A stretch of 64,000 nt of DNA from Pararhizobium gei (GCF_029223885.1 NZ_CP119409.1:3620501-3684500); one strand, 5' to 3'. Positions 9,040 through 17,645 are shown, counted from the first letter of the stretch. Translations and numbers: made by a program. The notes: a model not told the origin generated them from the letters alone.

Positions 9040-10028
9040 TGCCCACAGTTGCTCCTCTCGATCTTGAAGGCCACGTCGCAGGCGTGGCCTTTCTCGGCGA
9101 CATCCCCGTGTTCGCCGAATCCTCCGGCTTGATCCATCGTCTCGACCACGGCCATAAAACCGTGGAGGCGCATGAGGGCCTTCTCGCCTGCATACGCGAC
9201 GAGGCGAGCGACACGCTTTTGACCGGCGGCGAGGATGGCAGGGTGCTGCGCGTGCAGGCCGATGGCACGGTGACCGAACTCGCCAGCGTCCCGCGCAAAT
9301 GGATTTCACAGGTTGCGGCGGGACCACAAGGCGCTGTCGGCTACGCCTATGGCAAGACGGCGCATGTGCGCCTTGCAGACGGCACGGTGAGGGACTTCGC
9401 CGAGGAACGCACCGTCGAAGGCATAGCCTTTGCCCCGAAAGGCATGCGCATCGCGCTTGCCCGCTACAATGGCGTGTCGATGCATTGGGTGGCCATGGCC
9501 GGCCAGCCGGTCGAGCTGGAATGGAAAGGCGCCCATACCGGCGTCACCTTCTCCCCCGATGGCCGTTTTGTCGTGACCACCATGCAGGAAAACGCCCTGC
9601 ATGGCTGGAAGCTCGATACCAAACCAGGCGCCGAGACGCGGCACATGCGCATGACCGGCTATCCGGCCAAGGTCAAATCCGTGTCATGGTCTGCCAAGGG
9701 GAAATGGCTGGCCTCTTCCGGCGCGCCGGCCGCTATCGTCTGGCCCTTCCAGGCCAAGGACGGCCCGATGGGCAAGGCGCCGCTGGAACTCGGCACCCGC
9801 GCCAATATCATGGTGACGCAGGTCTGCTGTCACCCGGTCGAGGACATCGCCGCGATCGGCTATGCCGATGGCATGATCATGGTGGTGCGCTTTGCCGACA
9901 GCAAGGAAGTGCTGTTGCGCCGCCCCGGCAAGGGCGCGATTACCGCCATGGCCTGGAACAGGAACGGCCGCCAGCTGGCATTCGGCAGCGAAGCCGGCGA
10001 TTGCGGCGTGGTCGATATTTCGGGGTGA
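9039..10028 (+). CDS. WD40-repeat protein coupled to the CobW-type GTPase
   Basis: 329 residues with a beta-propeller pattern: recurrent segments such as VKSVSWSAKGKWLASSG and ITAMAWNRNGRQLAFGS show the WD40 repeat rhythm. No signal peptide, so probably cytoplasmic. It overlaps the GTPase gene by one base (TAATG), indicating translational coupling and a joint role, presumably a scaffold or partner of the metal GTPase. Biochemical function unknown. Confidence 0.85.
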   Translation: MPTVAPLDLEGHVAGVAFLGDIPVFAESSGLIHRLDHGHKTVEAHEGLLACIRDEASDTLLTGGEDGRVLRVQADGTVTELASVPRKWISQVAAGPQGAVGYAYGKTAHVRLADGTVRDFAEERTVEGIAFAPKGMRIALARYNGVSMHWVAMAGQPVELEWKGAHTGVTFSPDGRFVVTTMQENALHGWKLDTKPGAETRHMRMTGYPAKVKSVSWSAKGKWLASSGAPAAIVWPFQAKDGPMGKAPLELGTRANIMVTQVCCHPVEDIAAIGYADGMIMVVRFADSKEVLLRRPGKGAITAMAWNRNGRQLAFGSEAGDCGVVDISG

Positions 10029-10168
10029 ACCAACTAAATCTGTGACGCAAATCAGCATCACAGCTTCGAAGGCCCCAAGAACCCTCCACCTGCGGCCGAA
10101 CAAGGCAACAGTCTGTCAACCTTGTGAAAAGGGCCTGCTTGCAATGTCCTGCATGGAGTGGCAGGCGA

Positions 10169-10191
10169 GATGCATCATCACAAGATGCATC
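10169..10191. repeat. short hairpin between convergent genes
   Basis: GATGCATC occurs twice, separated by ATCACAA. Because the octamer is itself a palindrome, this forms an 8-bp stem with a 7-base loop. It sits in the 177-bp gap between the WD40 gene (+) and the acetyltransferase (-), 15 bp past the latter's stop. There is no T-run, so a terminator role is only possible. Confidence 0.3.
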
Positions 10192-10205
10192 CCCGAAGCC
10201 TGAAA

Positions 10206-10796
10206 TCAGGCTGCCCGGCGCAATTTCGGCACGGCGAGCTTTCGGCCGCTGGCAACCAGCATGCCAGCAGCATCTTCCAGCCAATCTTCTGTGAGTTCCA
10301 GCGCCAGGAACCGGTGGCGCTCGAAAGGACCCGGCATGACAAGATGCTGGGCCTTTGCGGCAAAGAAACCGAAACGCTCGTAGTAGGGTGCATCGCCGAC
10401 CAGCAGGATGGCGCCATGGCCGCGGCTCTTCGCCTCGGCGATCGCGGCCCGCATCAGCGCGCCACCGATGCCCTTGCCCTCATGGGCAGCGTCCACGGCA
10501 AGCGGACCGAGCAACAGGGCATTCACTGCCAAGCCATCGCGGCCAACGCCGGCTTCGACATTCCACAGGCGCACCGTGGCAATCACATGCCCGTCCGGAT
10601 CGCGGGCGACGAGCGCCAGCCCTTCGGCAGGCACGCGGTCGCGGCGCAAGGTCTCGGACGACTTGCGGCGGCGGTTCGGACCCATGGCACGGTCCAACAG
10701 GTTTTCGCGCGCGACGACGTCGCCCGGATTCTCTGTGTCGATGATGAAGGCATTCTGCGCCAGGAAAGCGCGGACAGAATCAAGAACAGCGGCCAT
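10206..10796 (-). CDS. GNAT family N-acetyltransferase
   Basis: 196 residues, GGGAGGCCGAC before the ATG. The acetyl-CoA-binding motif A reads LGPLAVDAAHEGKGIGGALMRAAI (about 95-118; the Q/RxxGxG/A signature is HEGKGIG). It is followed by GAILLVGDAPYYERFGF, typical of the YhbS-like branch. Substrate unknown; transcribed away from the neighbouring decarboxylase leader. Confidence 0.88.
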   Translation of the reverse strand: MAAVLDSVRAFLAQNAFIIDTENPGDVVARENLLDRAMGPNRRRKSSETLRRDRVPAEGLALVARDPDGHVIATVRLWNVEAGVGRDGLAVNALLLGPLAVDAAHEGKGIGGALMRAAIAEAKSRGHGAILLVGDAPYYERFGFFAAKAQHLVMPGPFERHRFLALELTEDWLEDAAGMLVASGRKLAVPKLRRAA

Positions 10797-10883
10797 GTCG
10801 GCCTCCCGTACCCAATACCGTGATAAGCGGCGATGAAAGATGATTGTGAATTTGGCTGCTCCGGCCGAAGCCGGAGCAAACCC

Positions 10884-12017
10884 TTAGATGACGTAGGACT
10901 TCAGCGGGTCGAAGCCGTTGAAGGCGACGGCCGAGTAGGTCGTCGTATAGGCGCCGGTGCCTTCGATCAGAACCTCGTCGCCGATCGTCAGGGACAGCGG
11001 CAGCGGATACATGTTCTTCTCGTACATCACGTCGGCCGAATCGCAGGTCGGGCCGGCGAGCACGCACGGTTCCATTTCGCCGGCGTCGTGCGCCGTGCGG
11101 ATCGGGTAACGGATCGCCTCGTCCATGGTTTCGGCGAGACCGCCGAACTTGCCGATGTCGAGGAACACCCAGCGGTGGTTGTCGTTATCCGACTTCTTCG
11201 AAATCAGAACGACTTCAGCCTTGATGACGCCGGCATTGCCGACCATGCCGCGGCCCGGCTCGATGATGGTTTCCGGCAGGTTGTTGCCGAAGTGCTTGCG
11301 CAGCGCCGAAAAGATCGCCTTACCGTAGGCTTCCGCCGACGGCACGTCGCGCAGGTACTTGGTCGGAAAACCGCCGCCCATATTGACCATCTTGAGCTCG
11401 ATGCCCTGCTTGGCCAACTGCACGAAGACGCGCTTGGCATCGGAAAGAGCCGAATCCCACGCATCGACCTTGGTCATCTGCGAACCGACGTGGAACGAGA
11501 CGCCGTGCGATACGAGACCAAGCTGATGGGCATAGACGAGAACGTCCACGGCCATCTGCGGAACGCAGCCGAACTTGCGCGACAGGGGCCATTCGGCGCC
11601 TTCTCCATCGGTCAGGACACGGCAGAACACACGGGCGCCGGGAGCGGCACGGGAAATCTTCTCAACTTCCTCATGGCTATCGACGGCAAACAGCGAAACG
11701 CCGAGCGCATGCGCCTTGGCGATGTCGCGCTCCTTCTTGATGGTGTTGCCGTAAGAAATGCGCGAAGCGGTCGCGCCGGCGTCGAGCGCCATCTCGATTT
11801 CAGCCACGCCGGCGCAATCGAAGTTGGAGCCCATCGATGCGAGCAGACGCAGGATTTCCGGCGACGGATTTGCCTTGACGGCATAGTAGATCGAGCTGTC
11901 CGGCAGGGCATGACGGAAAGCCTTGAAATTGTCGCGCACGACATCGAGATCGACCACAAGGCATGGGCCTTCGGGACGTCGGGTGTTCAAAAAGTCGATG
12001 ATGCGTGCAGTCGTCAT
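10884..12017 (-). CDS. odc2: ornithine/lysine decarboxylase, PLP fold type III (Odc2-like)
   Basis: 377 residues, polyamine biosynthesis (ornithine to putrescine, possibly lysine to cadaverine). The eukaryotic-type alanine-racemase fold is clear: PLP lysine Lys48 in YYAVKANP, His176 in HVGSQ, the phosphate loop GGGFP at 214-218, EPGR at 253-256, and the catalytic Cys325 in GPTCDSAD. The length matches the short rhizobial odc2 enzymes. The start is at 12015-12017 with GGGGACTACC upstream. A leader of about 400 nt precedes it, which points to RNA-level control. A LysR gene is divergent. Confidence 0.9.
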   Translation of the reverse strand: MTTARIIDFLNTRRPEGPCLVVDLDVVRDNFKAFRHALPDSSIYYAVKANPSPEILRLLASMGSNFDCAGVAEIEMALDAGATASRISYGNTIKKERDIAKAHALGVSLFAVDSHEEVEKISRAAPGARVFCRVLTDGEGAEWPLSRKFGCVPQMAVDVLVYAHQLGLVSHGVSFHVGSQMTKVDAWDSALSDAKRVFVQLAKQGIELKMVNMGGGFPTKYLRDVPSAEAYGKAIFSALRKHFGNNLPETIIEPGRGMVGNAGVIKAEVVLISKKSDNDNHRWVFLDIGKFGGLAETMDEAIRYPIRTAHDAGEMEPCVLAGPTCDSADVMYEKNMYPLPLSLTIGDEVLIEGTGAYTTTYSAVAFNGFDPLKSYVI

Positions 12018-12416
12018 GGTAGTCCCCAATCTGTTAGGCTCCGGAAACCGGAGGACAAAGGGCATATGCGAGCACGTGCTGGGACCAGCCGGTGGAGACC
12101 CCGGAACCAGACATGCGCATAATGCGCGGTTGTGTGAACAACGCTCCGCCAAGAGCTTCGTTCGGCTTTGTCTGCCATGGATTGGAGGGGGAACCCTACC
12201 GCACTTCAGGCAATGAAGGTGTGCCTCTTCAGTAACCCCCGCTGATGGAAAGCAGGGAGAGAACAAAAAGGCCCGCACCGTCGTTGCTTCAGATGTCCTC
12301 GCATCTTCCGGTTGGCCGGAGGAGCGACTGGAGGGGTTAATTCCAGGTACCTTACCGATTTCCTCACCAAATTCGAGGGTCGGCGGACACCCATGGGCAC
12401 GTGCGACTTTGGGCTG
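12018..12416 (-). ncRNA. long structured 5' leader of odc2, candidate speF-type RNA motif
   Basis: Between the odc2 start and a candidate promoter lie about 400 nt without a credible gene. On the minus strand the stretch shows several potential stems: CTGGA/TCCAG and CCGG/CCGG around 12306-12347, CTTCA/TGAAG around 12204-12220, GGGGG/CCCCC enclosing the latter, and CTCCGG/CCGGAG at 12039-12053, 22 bp before the start codon. Established knowledge: the speF leader family (Rfam) occurs before ornithine decarboxylase genes in alphaproteobacteria. Assignment to that family is inference from position and length; I could not align it to a covariance model. Confidence 0.5.
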
Positions 12417-12422
12417 AGGGGG

Positions 12423-12450
12423 AGATAAGAAAAAACCGTGTCGTAATCAA
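12423..12450 (-). promoter_or_regulatory. candidate sigma70-type promoter for the odc2 leader
   Basis: On the minus strand TTGATT (12445-12450) and TTATCT (12423-12428) are separated by 16 bp. This would start a transcript near 12416 and give the ~400-nt leader. Weak match to consensus, supported by position. Confidence 0.4.
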
Positions 12451-12561
12451 GGCCTTTTTTCTGTCAGAGCAGTTTTTTTGAATGGACAGGATCGGGCGAA
12501 CCGTTCACATTTCCTGAACAGTCGCGTCAAGCGCCATCAACATGCACGGAACCCGTCTTTC

Positions 12562-13461
12562 ATGGATACACTAACCCGCATTCGCGCCTTTATTGACGTG
12601 GTGGATGCAGAGGGCTTTTCCGCCGCTGCCCGAAAGATCGGGCGCTCCAAGGCGCTGCTGTCCAAATATGTGCGTGAACTGGAGGACGAACTCGGTGCCC
12701 TCCTCCTCAACCGCACCACACGGCAATTTTCGCTGACCGAGGCTGGACATGTCTATTATCGCACGGCCTCGGAAATCCTGAAGGAAATCGATAACCTCGC
12801 CGACCTCGTGCGCGCCGGCAATTCCGATCTCAAGGGGCGCTTGCGCATTTCGGCGCCGCGAACTTTCGTCGATGCGGAAATCGGGCAGTCGCTGATCGAT
12901 TTCGGCAAAGCACATCCGGAATTGTCGCTCGAGATCATTTCCGACGACCGGTTTGTCGATCTCGTCGAGGAAGGCTTCGACGTGGCGATACGCATCACGA
13001 AACTCGAAGACTCAACGCTGATCGCCCGGAAGCTTGACGACTTCCAGGTACAGATTTGCGCCTCGCCGGATTTTCTGAAGAAAAGCGGACCTATCGACCA
13101 TCCCTCGGAATTGTCGCGCCATGCCTGTATCATCGACACCAACGGCCGTTCCTACAGCAATTGGCGCTTCGTCGATCCTGACGGCACCAGCTTCAGCGTT
13201 CCCGTCGGCGGTCCGATCGAAATCAACAGCCCCCTTGCTGCGGTACGCGCTGCCGAATCGAGCATGGGCATTGCCGCAATCCCTGAATTCATCTCGCGAC
13301 CGAAGATTGCGGCGGGCTTGCTCGTTCCGATCCTGCAAACCTATTTGCCCAAGGATCGAGGTATCTACGCAATCTATCCGCATCGGCGCTACCTGCCGAC
13401 GAAGGTGCGCACGCTGGTCGATTTCCTGCATGACTGGTTTCGGAAAAACGCGACGGCGTAA
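12562..13461 (+). CDS. LysR family transcriptional regulator
   Basis: 299 residues from the ATG at 12562. The N-terminal winged HTH (MDTLTRIRAFIDVVDAEGFS, then SAAARKIGRSKALLSKYVRE, about 18-38) is typical LysR. The C-terminal substrate-binding domain resembles the CrgA-like group, with RISAPRTF and GFDVAIRI. It is divergent from odc2, but the odc2 leader lies between them, so control of odc2 is not established. The next gene downstream is 107 bp away on the same strand. Confidence 0.92.
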   Translation: MDTLTRIRAFIDVVDAEGFSAAARKIGRSKALLSKYVRELEDELGALLLNRTTRQFSLTEAGHVYYRTASEILKEIDNLADLVRAGNSDLKGRLRISAPRTFVDAEIGQSLIDFGKAHPELSLEIISDDRFVDLVEEGFDVAIRITKLEDSTLIARKLDDFQVQICASPDFLKKSGPIDHPSELSRHACIIDTNGRSYSNWRFVDPDGTSFSVPVGGPIEINSPLAAVRAAESSMGIAAIPEFISRPKIAAGLLVPILQTYLPKDRGIYAIYPHRRYLPTKVRTLVDFLHDWFRKNATA

Positions 13462-13568
13462 CGAATGTGCCGCAGGCAAAGTCCCAATTTCGTCCCATTT
13501 TGCAAACAATGCATAGGGCATCACCAGAAGGTGCGCGCGACGCGGACAGCGAAGAGATTGATGAACCC

Positions 13569-14210
13569 ATGAAGCCATCCTCCCTTGTTCTTGTATCCGC
13601 GGTTTGTCTTGCTCCCTGCGCCGCCCTCGCGCATCCGCATATCTTTGCCGAAGCACGGCTGGAAATCGTGGCGGATGCCACCAATCAGATCACGGAATTG
13701 CGCAATGTCTGGCGATTCGACGAATTGTTCTCTTCCAGCGTCGTCATGGATTTCGACAAGAATTCCAACGCGCAGCTGGACGCCGACGAACTGCAGGAGG
13801 TCGGCCAGACGGTTCTCGATTCGCTTCAGGAGTATAATTATTACACGACCATCATGGACAACGGAAAATCGGTAAAGGTCACCAGGCCCGACGCGATCGC
13901 CGCCGACTACAAGGACGGGCAGCTACTGTTGATGTTCTCCGTCAAGCCGGCAGAGCCTGTTCCGCTGAAGGGCAGCATGTCCTTCGGCGTTTACGATCCG
14001 ACAATGTACACAGCCATGGACTTCCCGACGGACGGGGATCTGGTCGCGGTTGGCGAGCAATTGAACGCCTGCGCGCACAAGGTCGTTCGGCCGGACCCAG
14101 ACGAAGTCCTGGCGCAGAATCAGGCAAGCCTGACCGATGCGTTTTTCACCGACCCGACGGGAACAGACATGTCGAAGATGTTTGCGACGAGGATCGAGTT
14201 CCAATGCTGA
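13569..14210 (+). CDS. DUF1007 periplasmic protein, ZevA-like
   Basis: 213 residues. The signal peptide is MKPSSLVLVSAVCLAPCAALA, with likely cleavage before HPHIFAEA; this His-containing mature start is typical of DUF1007. An EF-hand-like loop DKNSNAQLDADEL follows at about 60-72. In Haemophilus influenzae the DUF1007 protein ZevA and the NicO-type permease ZevB form a zinc acquisition pair; the same order is seen here, with the stop overlapping the next start region by 7 bp. The metal (Zn, Ni or Co) is not determined. Confidence 0.85.
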   Translation: MKPSSLVLVSAVCLAPCAALAHPHIFAEARLEIVADATNQITELRNVWRFDELFSSSVVMDFDKNSNAQLDADELQEVGQTVLDSLQEYNYYTTIMDNGKSVKVTRPDAIAADYKDGQLLLMFSVKPAEPVPLKGSMSFGVYDPTMYTAMDFPTDGDLVAVGEQLNACAHKVVRPDPDEVLAQNQASLTDAFFTDPTGTDMSKMFATRIEFQC

Positions 14211-15226
14211 GCACGCCGCATCGGGGACGTGTTTTCCTCACGGCGCTCGCGGTAACGGCCCTTTTCGCTGCTGCCGCCCACGCACAATCGCCGCTCGGGA
14301 TCGGCACTGCGGAGCCATCCTTCCAGACGACGGGCATCTTCGGCGGCTTCTTCGCCTGGGTGAACATGGAGCAGCAACGCTTCTACCATACACTGACGAC
14401 GGCGCTGAAGGGAATGCGCGAAAACCCTTGGCACCTCTGGTCGTTGATCGGCCTTTCCTTTGCCTATGGCGTCTTCCATGCCGCCGGCCCCGGCCACGGC
14501 AAAGCCGTGATCTCCTCCTACATGATCGCCAACGAGACCGAGCTAAAGCGCGGCGTCTTTCTCTCCTTCGTTTCGTCCTTGATGCAGGGCGCCGTTGCCA
14601 TCCTTCTGGTCGGCGCCGCCTATCTCGTGCTGCGCGGATCGTCCATAACGATGACGCAGGCGACCCATTTTCTTGAAGTGACGAGCTACGCGCTGATCGC
14701 CGCTTTCGGCGGCTGGCTGCTGTTTCGCAAGATCAGAAGCTTACTGGAGACCCGGTCGTCCGTCACCGACAGCCATAGGCATCGGCACGATCTCTATTCA
14801 GGCCACGGCCATCATCATGAGGCCGGACACAGCCACGCGGCCGGCGACGTCTGCGCGACCTGCGGTCACGCCCATGCGCCCGATCCGTCCATGCTGAAAG
14901 GCGACCGCTTTGCCCTTCGCGAAGCCTGGTCTGCTATCGTCGCCGTCGGGCTGCGCCCCTGCTCCGGCGCGCTGATCGTCCTCAGTTTCGCGCTGTTGAA
15001 CGGGCTGTTTCTCGGCGGCGTCCTGTCCGTCTTCGCCATGTCCATCGGCACCGCCATCACGGTGTCGGTCCTTGCGACGCTTGCCGTGACAGCCAAAGAT
15101 TTCGCCGTCCGCTATGCCGGGAACGGTAACGCGGCAATGCGTATCACGAACGGGATCGAAATATCGGGCGCGGTGCTGGTTCTCGTGCTCGGCATCGTGT
15201 TGCTCGGCGCGGCTCTGCAGGGCTGA
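14204..15226 (+). CDS. NicO/RcnA-type nickel/cobalt or zinc transporter, ZevB-like
   Basis: 340 residues, inner membrane. A signal-like N-terminus is followed by HAAGPGHGKAVISSYM (about 97-112), the HxxGxxHGK signature of the NicO superfamily. A cytoplasmic or periplasmic loop rich in His and Cys (SHRHRHDLYSGHGHHHEAGHSH, then CATCGHAH; quoted in part) spans about 188-226. The last third holds three hydrophobic helices, including VGLRPCSGALIVLSFAL. It overlaps the ZevA-like gene, indicating a two-gene operon. Direction of transport is inferred from the ZevAB precedent. Confidence 0.85.
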   Translation: MLSTPHRGRVFLTALAVTALFAAAAHAQSPLGIGTAEPSFQTTGIFGGFFAWVNMEQQRFYHTLTTALKGMRENPWHLWSLIGLSFAYGVFHAAGPGHGKAVISSYMIANETELKRGVFLSFVSSLMQGAVAILLVGAAYLVLRGSSITMTQATHFLEVTSYALIAAFGGWLLFRKIRSLLETRSSVTDSHRHRHDLYSGHGHHHEAGHSHAAGDVCATCGHAHAPDPSMLKGDRFALREAWSAIVAVGLRPCSGALIVLSFALLNGLFLGGVLSVFAMSIGTAITVSVLATLAVTAKDFAVRYAGNGNAAMRITNGIEISGAVLVLVLGIVLLGAALQG

Positions 15227-15231
15227 GAACG

Positions 15232-15447
15232 TCAAAGCCCCCTGCGCCGCTGGTAGCGGGCCCGCAGCCAAAATATCATGAAGAAAGCCAGCACGAAAGC
15301 GGCCCCGACCGCAGCCGCAAGCCAGGGCGAGATCTCGCCCAGGAACAGCATGATTGCCGGCAGCACGAAAAAGCCGGCGCCGACGACCAGCAGGATAATC
15401 GCCGCAGCGATAGCCGGCGACCGCTCTTTCTTCTCTGGAAGGCTCAT
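15232..15447 (-). CDS. small membrane protein of unknown function
   Basis: 71 residues with two hydrophobic helices (about 12-32 and 41-61) and a basic C-terminus RARYQRRRGL. The GAGGAG ribosome site before the ATG is good. Its start overlaps the stop of the upstream acetyltransferase by 4 bp (ATGA), so it is almost certainly translated. No family recognised. Confidence 0.75.
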   Translation of the reverse strand: MSLPEKKERSPAIAAAIILLVVGAGFFVLPAIMLFLGEISPWLAAAVGAAFVLAFFMIFWLRARYQRRRGL

Positions 15448-16136
15448 GCCGTCTCCTCTTTCACCAAGGCCGCGCGAATATCATCGAGCCTGCGTTTCTG
15501 GCTGCCGTCTTCCGCAAAATTTTCCGGTGAAAGCCAGGACTCGAACGCTTCCCTCAGCAACGGCCACTCACCGTCGATCATCGAAAACCAGGCCGTATCG
15601 CGATTGGCGCGCTTTGAGAGCATATGCTGGCGGAAGACACCTTCAAAGGTAAAACCAAGGCGACGGGCCGCGGTTTTGCTCGGCTCGTTGCGGTTGTCGC
15701 ATTTCCACTCGTAGCGGCGGTAACCCAGATCCTCGAAGGCGTGCTTCGCCATCAGATAATGGACCTCGGTCGACAGCGGCGATCGCGCCATGGCCGCGGA
15801 ATGTGCGACGCCGCCGACTTCGACCACGCCGTTGGCTGGATCAGGGCGCATGTAATTCGCCATGCCGGCGACGGCCCCGCTACTCCTGTCTAGGAACACT
15901 TCCGTGATCCAGCCGGATTTCTGAACCGCCGTCAGCCATGCATCGAAATCTTCGACGCCACGGAAATCGTCCTGTGCAAAATATTGGAGACGGGCATTGA
16001 TGGCGAGGCCGCCGAAGGCCTGCCAAAGCGCGCCCAGATGCGCTGTGCGATCATAGGGTACGATGCGGACATAACGGCCTTCGAGTGTCACCGGCGCCGG
16101 CGCCGGACAGCCTGTCCAGTTGGTCAGATCCTGCAT
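15444..16136 (-). CDS. GNAT family N-acetyltransferase (RimJ/RimL-like)
   Basis: 230 residues from the ATG at 16134-16136. The pattern is that of the RimJ/RimL group: VTLEGRYVRIVPYD near the N-terminus, then STEVHYLMAKHAFEDLGYRRYEWKCDNRNEPS (quoted in sections) followed by SKTAARRLGFTFEGVFRQHM, where NxxS and AxxLGF mark the acetyl-CoA site. Cotranscribed with the 71-residue membrane protein. Substrate (protein N-terminus or small molecule) unknown. Confidence 0.85.
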   Translation of the reverse strand: MQDLTNWTGCPAPAPVTLEGRYVRIVPYDRTAHLGALWQAFGGLAINARLQYFAQDDFRGVEDFDAWLTAVQKSGWITEVFLDRSSGAVAGMANYMRPDPANGVVEVGGVAHSAAMARSPLSTEVHYLMAKHAFEDLGYRRYEWKCDNRNEPSKTAARRLGFTFEGVFRQHMLSKRANRDTAWFSMIDGEWPLLREAFESWLSPENFAEDGSQKRRLDDIRAALVKEETA

Positions 16137-16245
16137 TCTCCGCTCTCCTGTCAAACGTCCGAAACCGGCGAACCTGACAGCCAACCGGTTTGCGATAGAT
16201 TTCAGGAGGCATAGGACAGCTCAGACGGCTGTACAAATGCAAACT

Positions 16246-16263
16246 GGTGATGGATCCATCACC
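16246..16263. repeat. perfect 18-bp palindrome after the DUF533 gene
   Basis: GGTGATGGATCCATCACC lies 5 bp beyond the stop of the DUF533 gene (minus strand) and upstream of the acetyltransferase. It could fold as a 7-bp stem with a GATC loop. It lacks a T-run, so transcription termination is possible but not clear. Confidence 0.35.
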
Positions 16264-16267
16264 GGGA

Positions 16268-17038
16268 TCACCAAGGTGATTTGATCGGTGTTTCGCCTGT
16301 CTGGGGAACCGAACTGCGTGGCGCAGCCACAGCGACATCGCCGGCCGCGGTTTTGGCAGATGATACAGTTGCCTCGATATGATCGACCAAGGCATCGGGA
16401 AGACCGAGACGGCCAGCCAGAAGATCGAGATAACCGCGCTCCGCCCGGCTGTCGGGCTCGATAGCGAGGCGCGATGCCGTGTACAGTTCAACCCGCTCTT
16501 CCTCGGTGCGAGCGGCAGAGACGATGGTATCAAGATCGACCGGACTTGCCAGCTCGTCCTTCAGGAACTGTTCGGATTCCGAATCCAGGCCGGAAAGTTT
16601 GACCTTGTCCATGATCCGCGCCCGCTCGGCCTCGTCTATGTGACCATCGGCGCGGGCGGCTGCGATCATGGCCCGCACAAGCACGAGAACGAAGTCGTTG
16701 CGGATGACCGCTGGCTCGAAACCGGAGTCTGCCGGCGGCGGCAACAGTTCCGGCTGTGTCTGTGGTGTTGTCGCCACGGGCGCGTTGCCAGCCTGGTAAT
16801 TCTTGTAAGCCTGGTAGCCGAGGCCGGCAATGGCAGCGAGGCCGCCAAGTTTCAGGGCCGTGCCTGCCACCTCCCGGCCCGTGCCTGTGCCAAGCAGGAT
16901 TGCGGCAAGGGCACCGGTCTTCAGGGGATTGTCCTTCGCAACCTGCGTCAACTGTCCAGCGCGATCACGTACGGAACCGCCTGCTCCCGGAACCTGAGAG
17001 CCGAGGAATTGGTCCAGCAATTTCTTCGCGTCAAACAT
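16268..17038 (-). CDS. DUF533/TerB-like inner membrane protein
   Basis: 256 residues. A hydrophobic stretch (about 40-77, GALAAILLGTGTGREVAG and TALKLGGLAAIAGLGYQAYKN) is followed by a Pro-rich linker and a helical TerB-like domain (FVLVLVRAMIAAARADGHID, EAERARIMDKV) as in the YebE/DUF533 family. The family is associated with envelope stress in enterobacteria; its function is unknown. Single-gene unit. Confidence 0.8.
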   Translation of the reverse strand: MFDAKKLLDQFLGSQVPGAGGSVRDRAGQLTQVAKDNPLKTGALAAILLGTGTGREVAGTALKLGGLAAIAGLGYQAYKNYQAGNAPVATTPQTQPELLPPPADSGFEPAVIRNDFVLVLVRAMIAAARADGHIDEAERARIMDKVKLSGLDSESEQFLKDELASPVDLDTIVSAARTEEERVELYTASRLAIEPDSRAERGYLDLLAGRLGLPDALVDHIEATVSSAKTAAGDVAVAAPRSSVPQTGETPIKSPW

Positions 17039-17116
17039 ACGGGCACACTCCGTTGGCCGGTTGAACTTGGATGTGAAATAGGAAGGACGGAAAGCAAACT
17101 CAATGAAACAGGTGTT

Positions 17117-17611
17117 TTAACCGTGTGTTCGTCTTGAAACCCGGGACGCCGGATCTCGCCATCTGTGATTTTCCGTCAGCGTGAAGTCGGTGCGATATTT
17201 TCGAAGATTGTGGTCATGAACGACAGTAATCTCTATCCAGTCCGGCAGTACAGACTGGTGCAGGAATGGCAGGCACCAATGAAAAGGCGTGTCACCCCAA
17301 AAAATCGTAACGGGGTCCGTTTCGGCGTTCTCGACCCGGAGAACTTCGCAGAGCACATCTTTAAACACAAAAGCTCGTTTATGGAAAAATGCTTTTTCGT
17401 GAACGACCCTGAAGACGTCGGGCTTTTCTTCGACAAAAGCATCGAGCGCCGAGAAATCGCCGGCTCGATACACAAGGTCGAGATCACGATGTGGTCCCGG
17501 AGGGCGGAGGCCCAAAAGCTCTTCGGCCCAGCCGCCGAAGAGATCGACGACGATACCGCCGTCACGCAAGGCACCGACGGCTTCCCGAACCAGTGCTGTC
17601 GTATTGCTCAT
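17117..17611 (-). CDS. nucleotidyltransferase-fold protein, aminoglycoside adenylyltransferase-like
   Basis: 164 residues. The motif DLFGGWAEELLGLRPPGPHR followed by DLDLVY (about 23-48) is the GG...D-x-D nucleotidyltransferase signature of the ANT(2'')/LinB-like family (Aminoglyc_resit). A second strand with ILRVENAET-type sequence follows. Start chosen at 17609-17611 because GGGGGCGGAT precedes it; an ATG at 17626 is possible. It lies 34 bp after eda on the same strand. Resistance activity should not be assumed; many chromosomal members have unknown substrates. Confidence 0.7.
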   Translation of the reverse strand: MSNTTALVREAVGALRDGGIVVDLFGGWAEELLGLRPPGPHRDLDLVYRAGDFSALDAFVEEKPDVFRVVHEKAFFHKRAFVFKDVLCEVLRVENAETDPVTIFWGDTPFHWCLPFLHQSVLPDWIEITVVHDHNLRKYRTDFTLTENHRWRDPASRVSRRTHG

Positions 17612-17645
17612 ATCCGCCCCCGACATGGGCCAAGACAGATGGACT

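Noticed and set aside
7957..9327. 456-codon minus-strand frame with Val/Met-rich repeats
   Set aside because: Antisense of the His-rich CobW-type gene; the repeats mirror the CAT/CAC codons.
10833..12122. 429-codon plus-strand frame
   Set aside because: Antisense of odc2, which has all catalytic motifs.
12206..12394. Open frame inside the odc2 leader, possible leader peptide
   Set aside because: It has no ribosome site and no similarity that I recognise; kept only as an idea within the leader RNA.
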